Below, in pieces: positions 7,517 to 15,373 of a stretch of 64,000 nt of DNA; within the stretch, counting starts at the first letter, position 1, and every line of letters begins with the position of its first letter. The translations under genes were made by a program, and so were the position numbers. The stretch spans positions 146,684 to 210,683 of the forward strand of contig JBDHLD010000004.1 in the NCBI GenBank assembly GCA_039586035.1. Direction: 5' to 3'. This DNA comes from JBDHHQ01 sp039586035. Lineage in GTDB: Bacteria; Gemmatimonadota; Gemmatimonadetes; Longimicrobiales; Gaopeijiaceae. The notes under the pieces were generated by a model. The model ran no database searches and was not told the DNA's origin. It was given only the letters and a program-made list of their open reading frames with translations.

Positions 7517-8491
7517 TCAGAAGCCGTTTGTTCGCACCACTTGCGCGTTGGCCATGAGCTCCGCCAACGTCGTCCGTAGATCGGCCATGGTCATCAAGAC
7601 GTGGCCGCCGGCTGCCTCCACGTCCTCCCTGATCCGCAGCACCGCTGGTCCGCCGGCCAGCAACGGTGCTCCGGGCGGCAACAACGTTGCCAGCGTAGCC
7701 ACTTCTCTCGGGAGGTCCGGATCTTCGAGTGGGTGGAGCGCAGAGATCGCAACCGCCCGGGCGCCGACGCGGTGCGCCGCCTTGGCGATCTCTTCGGCGG
7801 GAAGGTCCGGCCCCAGGAATACGGACGTCCAGCCCACACCGGCACCCACCACACCGCCGAGGAGGGCACCAAGCTCATGGCGTTGACCTTTGGGAGTCGT
7901 GCATATGAGCACCGGTGCGTCACCGGGCACCTCTATGACGCCGATGAGCCATTCCAGGAACTTGCGGATGATTCCCGAGGCCAGGTGCTCGTTGGCAGGC
8001 CCCAGCCTGCCATGGCGCCAACGGGTCCCGATCTGCCCCAGCACCGGAACGACAACCCGGTCCACGAGCGCGCCAGGCTCCAGCACGAGGGCCGCTCGAG
8101 TCAGGACCTTCTCGAGGCGGTTCGCGTCCATTTCGTCGACCGCGGCTAGCGCCTCCTGCACAACGTCCTCGCCGGTACGCCCTGGTGCACGGCTCGGGGC
8201 CACAGGTGGCGGAGGCGCTATGGCCGCATCTTCCCGGACCAAGGCCTCCAGCTCTCCTGTATCGAGCACAGCGACCTGCCCGATGTTGCGGCCGGCGTCT
8301 GTCGCTCGCACCAGGAGCGTCAGGCGCCTCACGTCAGCGTCCGAGTACAGCCGCTGTCCGCCCTCCGATCGGCCCGGCGTGACGGCGCCATAGCGACGCT
8401 CCCAGGCGCGAAGGACCGAGGGAGATAGCCCGGTTCTGCGCGTCACGACCCGAATAGGGTGCCGAGGCGTTGACTCCGATGGAATGCTCAT
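7517..8491 (-). CDS. MerR-family regulator with cobalamin-binding (CarH/LitR-like) domain
   Basis: This 324-residue protein has a MerR-type helix-turn-helix at about residues 12-60 (GLSPSVLRAWERRYGAVTPG), a linker, a four-helix bundle and a C-terminal Rossmann-like cobalamin-binding domain. The bundle carries W158 and E168-H169 in the exact Wx9EH spacing that characterises adenosylcobalamin photoreceptors of the CarH/LitR group. The B12 domain has H205 in a QRHELG motif that matches the histidine ligand motif (E/DxHxxG) except for the first residue. In CarH the dark, AdoCbl-bound tetramer represses promoters, and light disrupts it. I infer a light- or B12-responsive repressor. No carotenoid or photolyase genes lie nearby in this window. 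The ATG has no Shine-Dalgarno and may be read as a leaderless message. Confidence 0.85.
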   Translation of the reverse strand: MSIPSESTPRHPIRVVTRRTGLSPSVLRAWERRYGAVTPGRSEGGQRLYSDADVRRLTLLVRATDAGRNIGQVAVLDTGELEALVREDAAIAPPPPVAPSRAPGRTGEDVVQEALAAVDEMDANRLEKVLTRAALVLEPGALVDRVVVPVLGQIGTRWRHGRLGPANEHLASGIIRKFLEWLIGVIEVPGDAPVLICTTPKGQRHELGALLGGVVGAGVGWTSVFLGPDLPAEEIAKAAHRVGARAVAISALHPLEDPDLPREVATLATLLPPGAPLLAGGPAVLRIREDVEAAGGHVLMTMADLRTTLAELMANAQVVRTNGF

Positions 8492-8497
8492 GCGGTT

Positions 8498-8546
8498 AAG
8501 ATCCTGGACTGCACGCCGAATGTCAACCTCTCGTACAGGTTCGTAC
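8498..8546 (-). promoter_or_regulatory. Candidate promoter and operator of the MerR-type regulator
   Basis: On the minus strand a perfect -35 box TTGACA (plus-strand 8521-8526) is followed 17 nt later by a weak -10 GATCTT (8498-8503). Transcription would start at or next to the ATG at 8491, giving a leaderless mRNA. Just upstream, TCGTAC occurs at 8531-8536 and again at 8541-8546, exactly one helical turn apart, a possible autoregulatory operator. An AT-rich stretch with TATAAC lies at about 8566-8574. Confidence 0.45.
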
Positions 8547-8666
8547 CGCTGGATCCGGAGCTAATTGTTATACATTCTCTCTACACTCCATGAACGGCTG
8601 GCACGTGCAGTGGCTGGCGTGCCGCCGTACGCGTCGGATCCGCGTCGTGTCGAGACCGGCGGGGCC

Positions 8667-10598
8667 TCATGGTCCTTCCGGCCCGGCCCCTCTCCACCGC
8701 CGTACCTCCATCACCAGATTCTGCAGATCGGCAGGGGATACGCCTGGGATCCGGGCGGCGTGGGCGAGGGTTTCCGGCAGTATGCTACCGAGCTTCTGCC
8801 GCGCCTCGACCGTCAGGGTGGCGAAGGCCGAGTAAGGGACCTGTCTCCCGAGCTCGAACGTCGCTTGGTCCCTCAGCTTTCGAGCGCGTTCCATCTCCCG
8901 GACCACGTAGCCGCGGTATTTCAGCTCGACCTCCACCGCCGCGAGTGCATCGTTCAGCGTCCACGGCTCCTCACCGGGAGGAGACTGGTGGCCGGCGCCA
9001 TTCCGGCTCAGAGGTTCCGACCCCTCGAGAGCCACCAGGTCGGTGGCTGCGACCCCGGGTCGCTTCAATAGGTCGATGGCCCGGGTCGGCTGCCTGATCC
9101 GTGCCGAGCCCGCGCTCGCTAGAAGCGGATTGACGCTCGATGGTTGAAGGGAGGTCTCACGAAACCAGGCCTGTACCCGATCCTCGAGCTTCAGCCGCTT
9201 CGTCAGCTCACGGGACTGCGCAGGCGTGAGGAGTCCCCGGTCCCTGGCTATGGTGCCCACGCGCCTGGCGGCGTTGTCCTGCCTCAGGAGAAGCCGAAAC
9301 TCCGCGCGGGACGTGAACAGACGATAGGGCTCGTCCACCCCCTTCGTGACCAGATCATCGACGAGCACACCGATGTAGGCTTGATCACGCTCCAGGATCA
9401 GGCGATCGCCTCCCTGGACCGCCAGCGCGGCGTTGGCGCCCGCAACGAGTCCCTGCCCCGCTGCCTCCTCGTAGCCGGTCGTACCGTTGATTTGGCCTGC
9501 GAAGTAGAGCCCGGCGATCTCCTTGACTTCGAGCGTGTGGCTCAACTGATGCGGCGGGAAGTAGTCGTATTCGATGGCGTATCCCACCTTGGTGATGCGG
9601 GCCTCCTCGAGACCGGGGATGGTACGGAGGAACGCGAGTTGCACGTCGGCCGGTAGCGAGGTCGACAGACCGTTGACGTAGAGCTCGCTCGTCTCCAGGC
9701 CCTCCGGCTCGAGGAACACCTGGTGCCGAGCCGCATCCGGGAACCGGACCACCTTGTCCTCGATGGACGGGCAGTACCGAGGTCCATGTCCCGAGATCGC
9801 GCCCCCATACAGAGCACTCCGATGGAGGTTGGCGGTCACCACCCGCTGTAGCTCGCCCCCAGTCCAGGCAATCCAGCACGGCCGTTGTTCCGGGATGTTC
9901 TCGCGGTGGTAGAAGCTGAAACGGAAGTCCTCCGGGTCTCCCGCCTGCAACTCGAGCCGGTCCAGATCCACCGTCCGACCATCGACCCGCGGAGGCGTGC
10001 CGGTCTTGAAGCGCCCGACCTCCAGCCCGTGAGCCTCCAACGCCTCCGCCAGGGCCACGGAGGGCCCCTCTCCCGCACGCCCGGCATCGACCCCGGCCAC
10101 TCCACCGATGTGGATCTTTCCCCGAAGGAACGTGCCGGCCGTGACAACGACCGCGTCCGCCTCGAACTCGAGACCCCCTCGTGTGACCACCCCCCGCACG
10201 CGACCGCCGTCCAACGCCAGGCCGGTCACCATCTCCTGGAAGAGGTCCAGGCCGTCCAGCTCGTCCAGAATCCTCCGGACCACCCGCGGATACAGGCCAC
10301 GGTCGCACTGGGCGCGGGGGCCCCACACCGCCGGGCCCTTCGACCGATTCAACATTCTGAACTGGATCCGCGCGGCGTCCGTGGCACGACCCATGACCCC
10401 ACCCATGGCGTCGACCTCCCGGGCCACGATCCCCTTGGCCACGCCGCCGATGGCCGGGTTGCAGCTCATCTGACCCACGCGGGCCAGATCGGGCGTAATG
10501 AGGAGGGTCCGGGACCCGAGACGCGCCGATGCGGCCGCCGCCTCGGTGCCTGCGTGTCCGCCGCCTACGACGATCACGTCGTAACGTTGCCGAGTCAT
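8667..10598 (-). CDS. mnmG: tRNA uridine 5-carboxymethylaminomethyl modification enzyme MnmG (GidA)
   Basis: This 643-residue FAD-dependent enzyme works with MnmE to build the cmnm5 group on U34 of certain tRNAs. It has the N-terminal dinucleotide-binding GGGHAGTEAA motif, CNPAIGG(V)AKG, GTFLRGKIHIGG and the GYEEAAGQGLVAGANAA FAD-site motif, followed by the helical C-terminal tRNA/MnmE-binding region. The ATG at 10598 gives MTRQRYDVIVVGGGHAG and overlaps the acylphosphatase stop by 4 nt (ATGA); a longer in-frame opening upstream is the antisense-like shadow of that gene. It is the last gene of the rpmH-to-mnmG run. Confidence 0.96.
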   Translation of the reverse strand: MTRQRYDVIVVGGGHAGTEAAAASARLGSRTLLITPDLARVGQMSCNPAIGGVAKGIVAREVDAMGGVMGRATDAARIQFRMLNRSKGPAVWGPRAQCDRGLYPRVVRRILDELDGLDLFQEMVTGLALDGGRVRGVVTRGGLEFEADAVVVTAGTFLRGKIHIGGVAGVDAGRAGEGPSVALAEALEAHGLEVGRFKTGTPPRVDGRTVDLDRLELQAGDPEDFRFSFYHRENIPEQRPCWIAWTGGELQRVVTANLHRSALYGGAISGHGPRYCPSIEDKVVRFPDAARHQVFLEPEGLETSELYVNGLSTSLPADVQLAFLRTIPGLEEARITKVGYAIEYDYFPPHQLSHTLEVKEIAGLYFAGQINGTTGYEEAAGQGLVAGANAALAVQGGDRLILERDQAYIGVLVDDLVTKGVDEPYRLFTSRAEFRLLLRQDNAARRVGTIARDRGLLTPAQSRELTKRLKLEDRVQAWFRETSLQPSSVNPLLASAGSARIRQPTRAIDLLKRPGVAATDLVALEGSEPLSRNGAGHQSPPGEEPWTLNDALAAVEVELKYRGYVVREMERARKLRDQATFELGRQVPYSAFATLTVEARQKLGSILPETLAHAARIPGVSPADLQNLVMEVRRWRGAGPEGP

Positions 10599-10957
10599 GG
10601 CCAACGCTCGATGTCGAAGCCGTCCGGCAGCGGCTCGGCAGTGGGAAACACCTCGACGGACCGGACCAGAGCCGACGGAGGACCCTCCGCCAGTCGTTCC
10701 GCGAACTCCTCCAACCTCGACGGCATGGCCCGAGCGCGTACCTCCACTGAGCCGTCCGGGCAGTTCCGAACGTCGCCGGACACGTCCAACTCCCGCGCGA
10801 TCCGGCGGGTCCACCAGCGGAATCCCACACCCTGGACCATGCCCCGGATGCGAAATCCCCGCTGCACCTGGGCAGTCTCCTCACTCACCAGCCGCTCTCC
10901 GATCGACTCATTCGCTTGTCCCGCGTGAACCCTCATGGACCTCGACGTTGCTCTCAC
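10595..10957 (-). CDS. Acylphosphatase inserted between mnmE and mnmG
   Basis: This 120-residue protein contains a full acylphosphatase domain (about residues 33-120), which hydrolyses carboxyl-phosphate bonds. The phosphate-binding loop GMVQGVGFR with its arginine and the catalytic asparagine in DVRNCPDGSVEV are both present. A 28-32 residue N-terminal extension precedes the domain; a start at the internal ATG at 10936 would shorten it. The GTG at 10957 overlaps the mnmE stop (GTGA), and its own stop overlaps the mnmG start (ATGA), so all three genes appear translationally coupled. The placement suggests co-expression with the tRNA-modification pair, but a functional link is inference. Confidence 0.88.
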   Translation of the reverse strand: MRATSRSMRVHAGQANESIGERLVSEETAQVQRGFRIRGMVQGVGFRWWTRRIARELDVSGDVRNCPDGSVEVRARAMPSRLEEFAERLAEGPPSALVRSVEVFPTAEPLPDGFDIERWP

Positions 10958-12336
10958 TTGCCGATGCAGAAGTCCCGGAAGACCCGGTCGAGCACGTCGT
11001 CCACCGAAATCACCCCCAGCAGCTCCTCCAGGGCCGTTTCCGCCGGTCGCAAATGCGTCGCCGCGACCTCGGCTGGCACACCGTCACGAAGCGCCCGGGC
11101 AAAGTCCGCCACCTCTCCATGAGCCGTGCGTAGAGCGTCGCGATGACGCCGACGGGTCAGCACCGGGACGTCCGGTGCTGCGGAAACGAGTCCCCCATAC
11201 ACCAACTCGGCCAGCGCGCTCTTGAGCTCGGCGACTCCGTCGCCCGTCCGGCTGGACACATTTACCGCGCCTGCGTACTTGCCGGTGCCCTCGCCCGAGC
11301 TGGGGGGCGTGGATGGGCCATCGTGCTCCAGTAGGTCGGTCTTTGTGCGTACGACCACCACCGGTACTCCCTCGAGCTCGGACGTGAACGCCCGCTCCTC
11401 CGTCCCCACGCCGACACGGGCGTCGACACAAAGCAGCACCACGTCGGCACGCTCCACGTAGCGGCGAGCGACCTCCACGCCAATGCGCTCGACCGGCTCA
11501 TCCGTAGTCCGTATCCCTGCGGTGTCGACCAGCCTGAACGGATATCCGTCCAGGGTTACCACCGCTTCGATGGCATCACGAGTGGTACCGGGCACGTCGG
11601 TAACGATGGCCCTGGCTTCACCCAGTAACACGTTGAACAGACTGGACTTACCGGTGTTAACCAGGCCTGCCAGAACCGTCACCGCGCCCTCACGCAGCAA
11701 CTCGCCCTCCGGCGCGGTGCGAAGCAGAGTCTCGAGGGCCTTGCAGACGGCATCCGCGCGGTCGGCCACGACGTGGGCGGGCACGGGCGCCTCGTCCTCC
11801 TCGGGAAAGTCGATGTGATGGGCCAGAAGCGCTTCGAGGTGCACCAACTCCTGCCGTAGCGCACCCACCCGCTCTGAAAGCCCCCGTTCGAGTTGCCCCA
11901 ACGCCGCACGCCTGAGCGCCCGGCTGCGTCCGTCCACCAGGTCCAACACAGCCTCGGCCTGCACCAGGTCCATCTTCCCGTTCAGGTAGGCCCGGCGCGT
12001 GAACTCGCCCGGTTCGGCAGACCGGCAGCCCACTCCGAGCGCAGCGTCGACGACCAGGAGGGGCGTCAACCATCCGCCGTGGCAGGACAGCTCGGCCATG
12101 TCCTCGCCCGTGTAGCTGGATGGGGCGGGAAAGGTCGTGACCAGCGCCCGATCCAGCGGCTCCCCGGTCCGGGGATCCACGATCGAGGTCAGGTAGGCAC
12201 GACGCGGCTCGCCCTCGGGGGGTCGGTCTGGACAGAGCCGCCGGACCGTCTGCAGCGCATTCGGGCCCGACAGCCGGACGATGGAGATGGCGCCGGGGCC
12301 TGATGGCGTGCTGCATGCGACGATGGTGTCGATCAT
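10954..12336 (-). CDS. mnmE: tRNA modification GTPase MnmE (TrmE)
   Basis: This is a 460-residue GTPase that partners MnmG in U34 tRNA modification. It has the N-terminal tetrahydrofolate-binding domain (DTIVACSTPSGPGAISIVRLSG), a helical domain, and the inserted G domain with GLVNTGKS (224-231; the usual family form is G-x-PNxGKS, so N is kept but P is replaced), the VPGTTRD switch (248-254) and DTAG (271-274). It ends in FCIGK, retaining the catalytic cysteine (C457) of the C-terminal motif. It is 90 bp downstream of yidC. Confidence 0.96.
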   Translation of the reverse strand: MIDTIVACSTPSGPGAISIVRLSGPNALQTVRRLCPDRPPEGEPRRAYLTSIVDPRTGEPLDRALVTTFPAPSSYTGEDMAELSCHGGWLTPLLVVDAALGVGCRSAEPGEFTRRAYLNGKMDLVQAEAVLDLVDGRSRALRRAALGQLERGLSERVGALRQELVHLEALLAHHIDFPEEDEAPVPAHVVADRADAVCKALETLLRTAPEGELLREGAVTVLAGLVNTGKSSLFNVLLGEARAIVTDVPGTTRDAIEAVVTLDGYPFRLVDTAGIRTTDEPVERIGVEVARRYVERADVVLLCVDARVGVGTEERAFTSELEGVPVVVVRTKTDLLEHDGPSTPPSSGEGTGKYAGAVNVSSRTGDGVAELKSALAELVYGGLVSAAPDVPVLTRRRHRDALRTAHGEVADFARALRDGVPAEVAATHLRPAETALEELLGVISVDDVLDRVFRDFCIGK

Positions 12337-12426
12337 TGCCTGACCCGAGCTTCCGCGGTCTCGACTCGGCGAGAACGGTCCCCGGGGCGCGACCCGCGGG
12401 GCCTCGCGGAATCTACCGGCGGTTGT

Positions 12427-14247
12427 CTAGCGCTTGCGAGAGGCTCGCTTCTTGCGCCTGCGCGGCTGCTGCTGCTCCTCGTTCTTGGGCTTTTCCGGCT
12501 CCACCGCAACTGCCGGCTTGGGCGCGTCCGCTCGAGCCTTCTTGCGCTCGTTCGCGATCCAGAACTGCTGTGGCAGCGTCGCGATGTTCGCGGTCGCGTA
12601 GTAGAGGTTCAGGCCCGAGGGTAGACGGAAGAAGATGAAGACCAGGAAGATCGGCATGAACCACATCATCATCTTCATCTGCGGATTCACCTGATCCATG
12701 CTCCGGAACCCGACCCACTGCAGCAGGAACATGGACAGTCCAAGGAAGATCGGCAGGATGTAGTACGGATCCGCCAGGGACAGGTCAGGCAGCCACAGGA
12801 AGGGCACGCCTCTCAGCTCGATGGTGTTCTGGAATACGAAGAACAGAGCCACCAGCACCGGCCACGGGAGCAGCATGGGAAGGCACCCGGCCAGCGGGTT
12901 GAACCCGTGCTCCTTATAGAGCTTCATGAGCTCTTTCTGCATCTTCTCCGGGTTGTCCTTGTGCGTCTTCTGGATCTCCTGGAGAAGCGGCTGCACCGCC
13001 ATGTTCTTGAGCTGGGCCTTCATCGAGCGGTGATAGAGCGGGAAGAAGACCACACGCATCATCACGCCGAACAGGATCAGCACCCAGCCGTAAGCCAGGT
13101 TGAAGCGATCGTGCATCCAGTTGAGGAACGTGATAATGAGCCCGGTGAACGGCTGGATCACCGGCCGCATGAACTTCCAGCCGTACGGGTTCGCGTCCTC
13201 CAGGTCGTGCCCGTAGGCCGACAGGCGCTTGAAGTCTTGAGGCCCGGCATAGAGCCGATATGCGAAGCGCCCCTCCGGCCCGAAGGGTTGCGTCACCGTG
13301 AGGCTCGCGCGGTGCTCGGCGGGGTGCTCGGCGGCCAGGAGGCCCCCAAGGCGCTCGGAAGCCTCCGGCTCGGTGCCCGCCAGGGCGCCGAACATGAAGA
13401 ACTTGGTCTTGAAGACGGCCCAGAAGAACGGACCGTCATCGATCTGCAGCCCCTCGACGTCTCTCAGCGGGACAGCCCGAATGCCCCGGTCGATGTGATT
13501 CGTGACGTATGCGGTGAGACGACCCTCCTCCTCGACGTTCACCTCGTTGAAGGCTACGCCAGATCCCAGATCCGTGAAGAGGGTTCCCGACTCCACGCCG
13601 CGGACCTGCCCCGAGACGACGATGCCGTACTCTTCCGGCACGAACGTGTACGCGACCTCCATCCCGAAGTCGGATGTCGGATGGTCGTAGGTGAACCGGA
13701 GCGTTTCCGCGGCTCCTCCCTGACTCACCTCGACCGAAGGGGCAGACGGCTCGAACGGTGCCCGCCGCATGTCGACGGTGTCCCCGGCCACGAGCAGCCG
13801 CTGGCCGAGGGTCGCCACCTCGCCGTCCGGGACGAGTTGGACGGGGCCCGACCCCGTGAACGACTCGAAGCCCGGCAGCTCGGCCGAGAGAAGCCTGGCG
13901 CCGTGCGTGGTGAACGTGAGGCGGTAGAGCGGCGTCTCCACGATGACGAGCTGCTCCGGCACCGCCGGCGCCTGTGGGTCCGCTTCGGTGTCCGCGGTGG
14001 CCGTGTCCTGGGCGACCGGCTCGACCGCCGGACCCGCCAGCTCCGTATCCGGGACCTGGGGCACTACGGGAGGCGCCTGGTCCACGGTCGGGCTGTCCGC
14101 CGGGACATTCCCCGGGTCCTGCACCAGCGTGGAGTCGATCTGGAGGCCAGGGTCTTCGGGGGGGATCGGTGGAAAGAGCAGATTGGTGCCCACGAGGACC
14201 ACGATCATCAGCCCGATCGCCAAGAGAAAGCGAAGCTCGGTCCTCAT
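12427..14247 (-). CDS. yidC: Membrane protein insertase YidC
   Basis: This 606-residue inner-membrane insertase has the Gram-negative layout: an N-terminal transmembrane helix (about 7-26), a large periplasmic beta-sandwich (to about 350), and the conserved five-helix insertase core that includes the positively charged groove arginine in GVMMRVVFFPLYHRSM. The C-terminal tail is long and strongly basic (RRRKKRASRKR), as in YidC proteins that help bind ribosomes. The linker after the first helix is unusually rich in P, D, T and V. The ATG overlaps the yidD stop by 4 nt. Confidence 0.96.
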   Translation of the reverse strand: MRTELRFLLAIGLMIVVLVGTNLLFPPIPPEDPGLQIDSTLVQDPGNVPADSPTVDQAPPVVPQVPDTELAGPAVEPVAQDTATADTEADPQAPAVPEQLVIVETPLYRLTFTTHGARLLSAELPGFESFTGSGPVQLVPDGEVATLGQRLLVAGDTVDMRRAPFEPSAPSVEVSQGGAAETLRFTYDHPTSDFGMEVAYTFVPEEYGIVVSGQVRGVESGTLFTDLGSGVAFNEVNVEEEGRLTAYVTNHIDRGIRAVPLRDVEGLQIDDGPFFWAVFKTKFFMFGALAGTEPEASERLGGLLAAEHPAEHRASLTVTQPFGPEGRFAYRLYAGPQDFKRLSAYGHDLEDANPYGWKFMRPVIQPFTGLIITFLNWMHDRFNLAYGWVLILFGVMMRVVFFPLYHRSMKAQLKNMAVQPLLQEIQKTHKDNPEKMQKELMKLYKEHGFNPLAGCLPMLLPWPVLVALFFVFQNTIELRGVPFLWLPDLSLADPYYILPIFLGLSMFLLQWVGFRSMDQVNPQMKMMMWFMPIFLVFIFFRLPSGLNLYYATANIATLPQQFWIANERKKARADAPKPAVAVEPEKPKNEEQQQPRRRKKRASRKR

Positions 14248-14540
14248 CGCGGCCCCCAGGGCGAGGCCGAATCCGGCGCCTCACCTCCGACAGCGGCTCC
14301 CACGGAAGGGCCGGTGCCGTCCCTCGTAGGAGGCACGGGGTCGTAGCCCTTCCCCCCGAACGGGTGGCAGCGGAGGATGCGCCGCACGGCCAGGCCTCCG
14401 CCACGGAACGCCCCGAAGCGCTCGATGGCCTCGGCGGCATACGCCGAGCACGTCGGCGTGAACCGGCATGAGGGTGGCGTAAGGGGTGAGATGCCCTTCC
14501 GGTAGAAGGAGATCAACCCCAGGAGGGCGGCCTTGAGCAT
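14244..14540 (-). CDS. yidD: Membrane protein insertion efficiency factor YidD
   Basis: This 98-residue protein matches YidD: an amphipathic N-terminal helix (LLGLISFYRKGISPLTPPSCRFTPTCSAYA) with the conserved cysteines, then RILRCHPFGGKGYDPVP. It helps membrane-protein insertion at the cytoplasmic face. The C-terminal 20 residues are poorly conserved and overlap the yidC start. Its start overlaps the end of rnpA by 28 nt, so expression is probably coupled across rnpA-yidD-yidC. Confidence 0.93.
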   Translation of the reverse strand: MLKAALLGLISFYRKGISPLTPPSCRFTPTCSAYAAEAIERFGAFRGGGLAVRRILRCHPFGGKGYDPVPPTRDGTGPSVGAAVGGEAPDSASPWGPR

Positions 14541-14896
14541 ATGGACTCCGTGACCTGCACGATCTGCGTCTTCAGTTCACCGAAGCGGGCATCATACGCC
14601 TCGCGGCGTGCCCGGATCAGCACGTCGACGCTGGCGCGCTCCAGATGTAGGCGCGGCAGCACCTCGCTTCTCCCGACCTCTCGGAGCCGTCTCTTCAGAC
14701 GGTTCCGGTCCACGATCCCGTGTCGATGCCTGGGCACCACCAGACCCAACCGCGGACGTGAAACGGGGGAAGGTCGGAAGAAGACGTCCAGATGAGACGT
14801 CCGCTTCCGCTTCCCCCGCCTCAGAAGCTCTCTGATGTCACGGCTCTTGCGGATCCGACTGGCACGCGGGAACCGAAAGCCGTCCAACGTCCCCAC
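14513..14896 (-). CDS. rnpA: Ribonuclease P protein component RnpA
   Basis: This is the protein subunit of RNase P, about 127 residues, which processes tRNA 5' ends. The diagnostic RNR motif is present (RNRLKRRLREV), along with FRFPRASRIRKSRDIREL and RPRLGLVVPRHRHG. The start is uncertain: a GTG at 14896 gives a normal-length protein, and a TTG at 14887 lies behind a GGGGAGTGGGG sequence; the same frame is open far upstream only because it runs antisense to dnaA. It follows rpmH after 32 bp and overlaps yidD. Confidence 0.92.
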   Translation of the reverse strand: MGTLDGFRFPRASRIRKSRDIRELLRRGKRKRTSHLDVFFRPSPVSRPRLGLVVPRHRHGIVDRNRLKRRLREVGRSEVLPRLHLERASVDVLIRARREAYDARFGELKTQIVQVTESICSRPPSWG

Positions 14897-14928
14897 TCCC
14901 CATCGATTCGGGTCTGGGGTCGCTGGGA

Positions 14929-15087
14929 TCACGCCCCGTACTTGGAGCCGATCGTGACCACGAGGCGCCGCCGTCCTTTGCGCCGCCTCCGGTTCAGGGT
15001 CTTTCGTCCGCCTGGAGTGCTCATCCGGGCACGGAACCCGTGCTTGTTCACTCTCTTGCGGTTCCGGGGCCTGTATGTGGGCTTCAT
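14929..15087 (-). CDS. rpmH: 50S ribosomal protein L34
   Basis: This 52-residue basic protein is ribosomal protein L34: it begins MKPTYRPRNRKRVNKHGFR, followed by RMSTPGGRKTLNRRRRKGR and a short tail. It is slightly longer than the common 44-47 residues. It is the first gene of the leftward rpmH-rnpA-yidD-yidC-mnmE-mnmG unit and is divergent from dnaA, the usual bacterial arrangement at oriC. Confidence 0.97.
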   Translation of the reverse strand: MKPTYRPRNRKRVNKHGFRARMSTPGGRKTLNRRRRKGRRRLVVTIGSKYGA

Positions 15088-15144
15088 CTGGGCTGCCCGC
15101 CTGTCCTGACGAGAACGAAGAAATCGTAGCGAAACGAGCAGGCA

Positions 15145-15174
15145 AAGATACCCGGAGGCGCAGAAACGGGTCAA
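15145..15174 (-). promoter_or_regulatory. Candidate rpmH promoter
   Basis: On the minus strand TTGACC (plus-strand 15169-15174) and TATCTT (15145-15150) are separated by 18 nt, a reasonable sigma-70 match. It lies 58 nt upstream of the rpmH start codon and would drive the whole leftward origin cluster. Confidence 0.45.
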
Positions 15175-15277
15175 CCCCGACCGCCACTCGAACCCTCGGT
15201 TTACGGCGTCCACAGGGCGGCGTGGCCCGGCTCTCCACGGGTCGCTCTCCAAGACCTCGACCCCGCGGTTCGACCGA

Positions 15278-15305
15278 TTGACTTGCCGGCGGTCGGACCT
15301 TTAGG
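15278..15305 (+). promoter_or_regulatory. Possible dnaA promoter
   Basis: TTGACT (15278-15283) is followed 16 nt later by TTTAGG (15300-15305), about 70 nt before the dnaA start. The -10 match is weak. The 286-bp rpmH-dnaA gap otherwise shows no clear DnaA boxes, although GTCCACAGG near 15210 carries a CCACA core. Confidence 0.3.
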
Positions 15306-15373
15306 TTCGCCGGCCCGGGAGCGGGCAGAGCACGTTCCTTCCCCGTTCGGGTCCGATCTCCTCGCTGCCGCTC

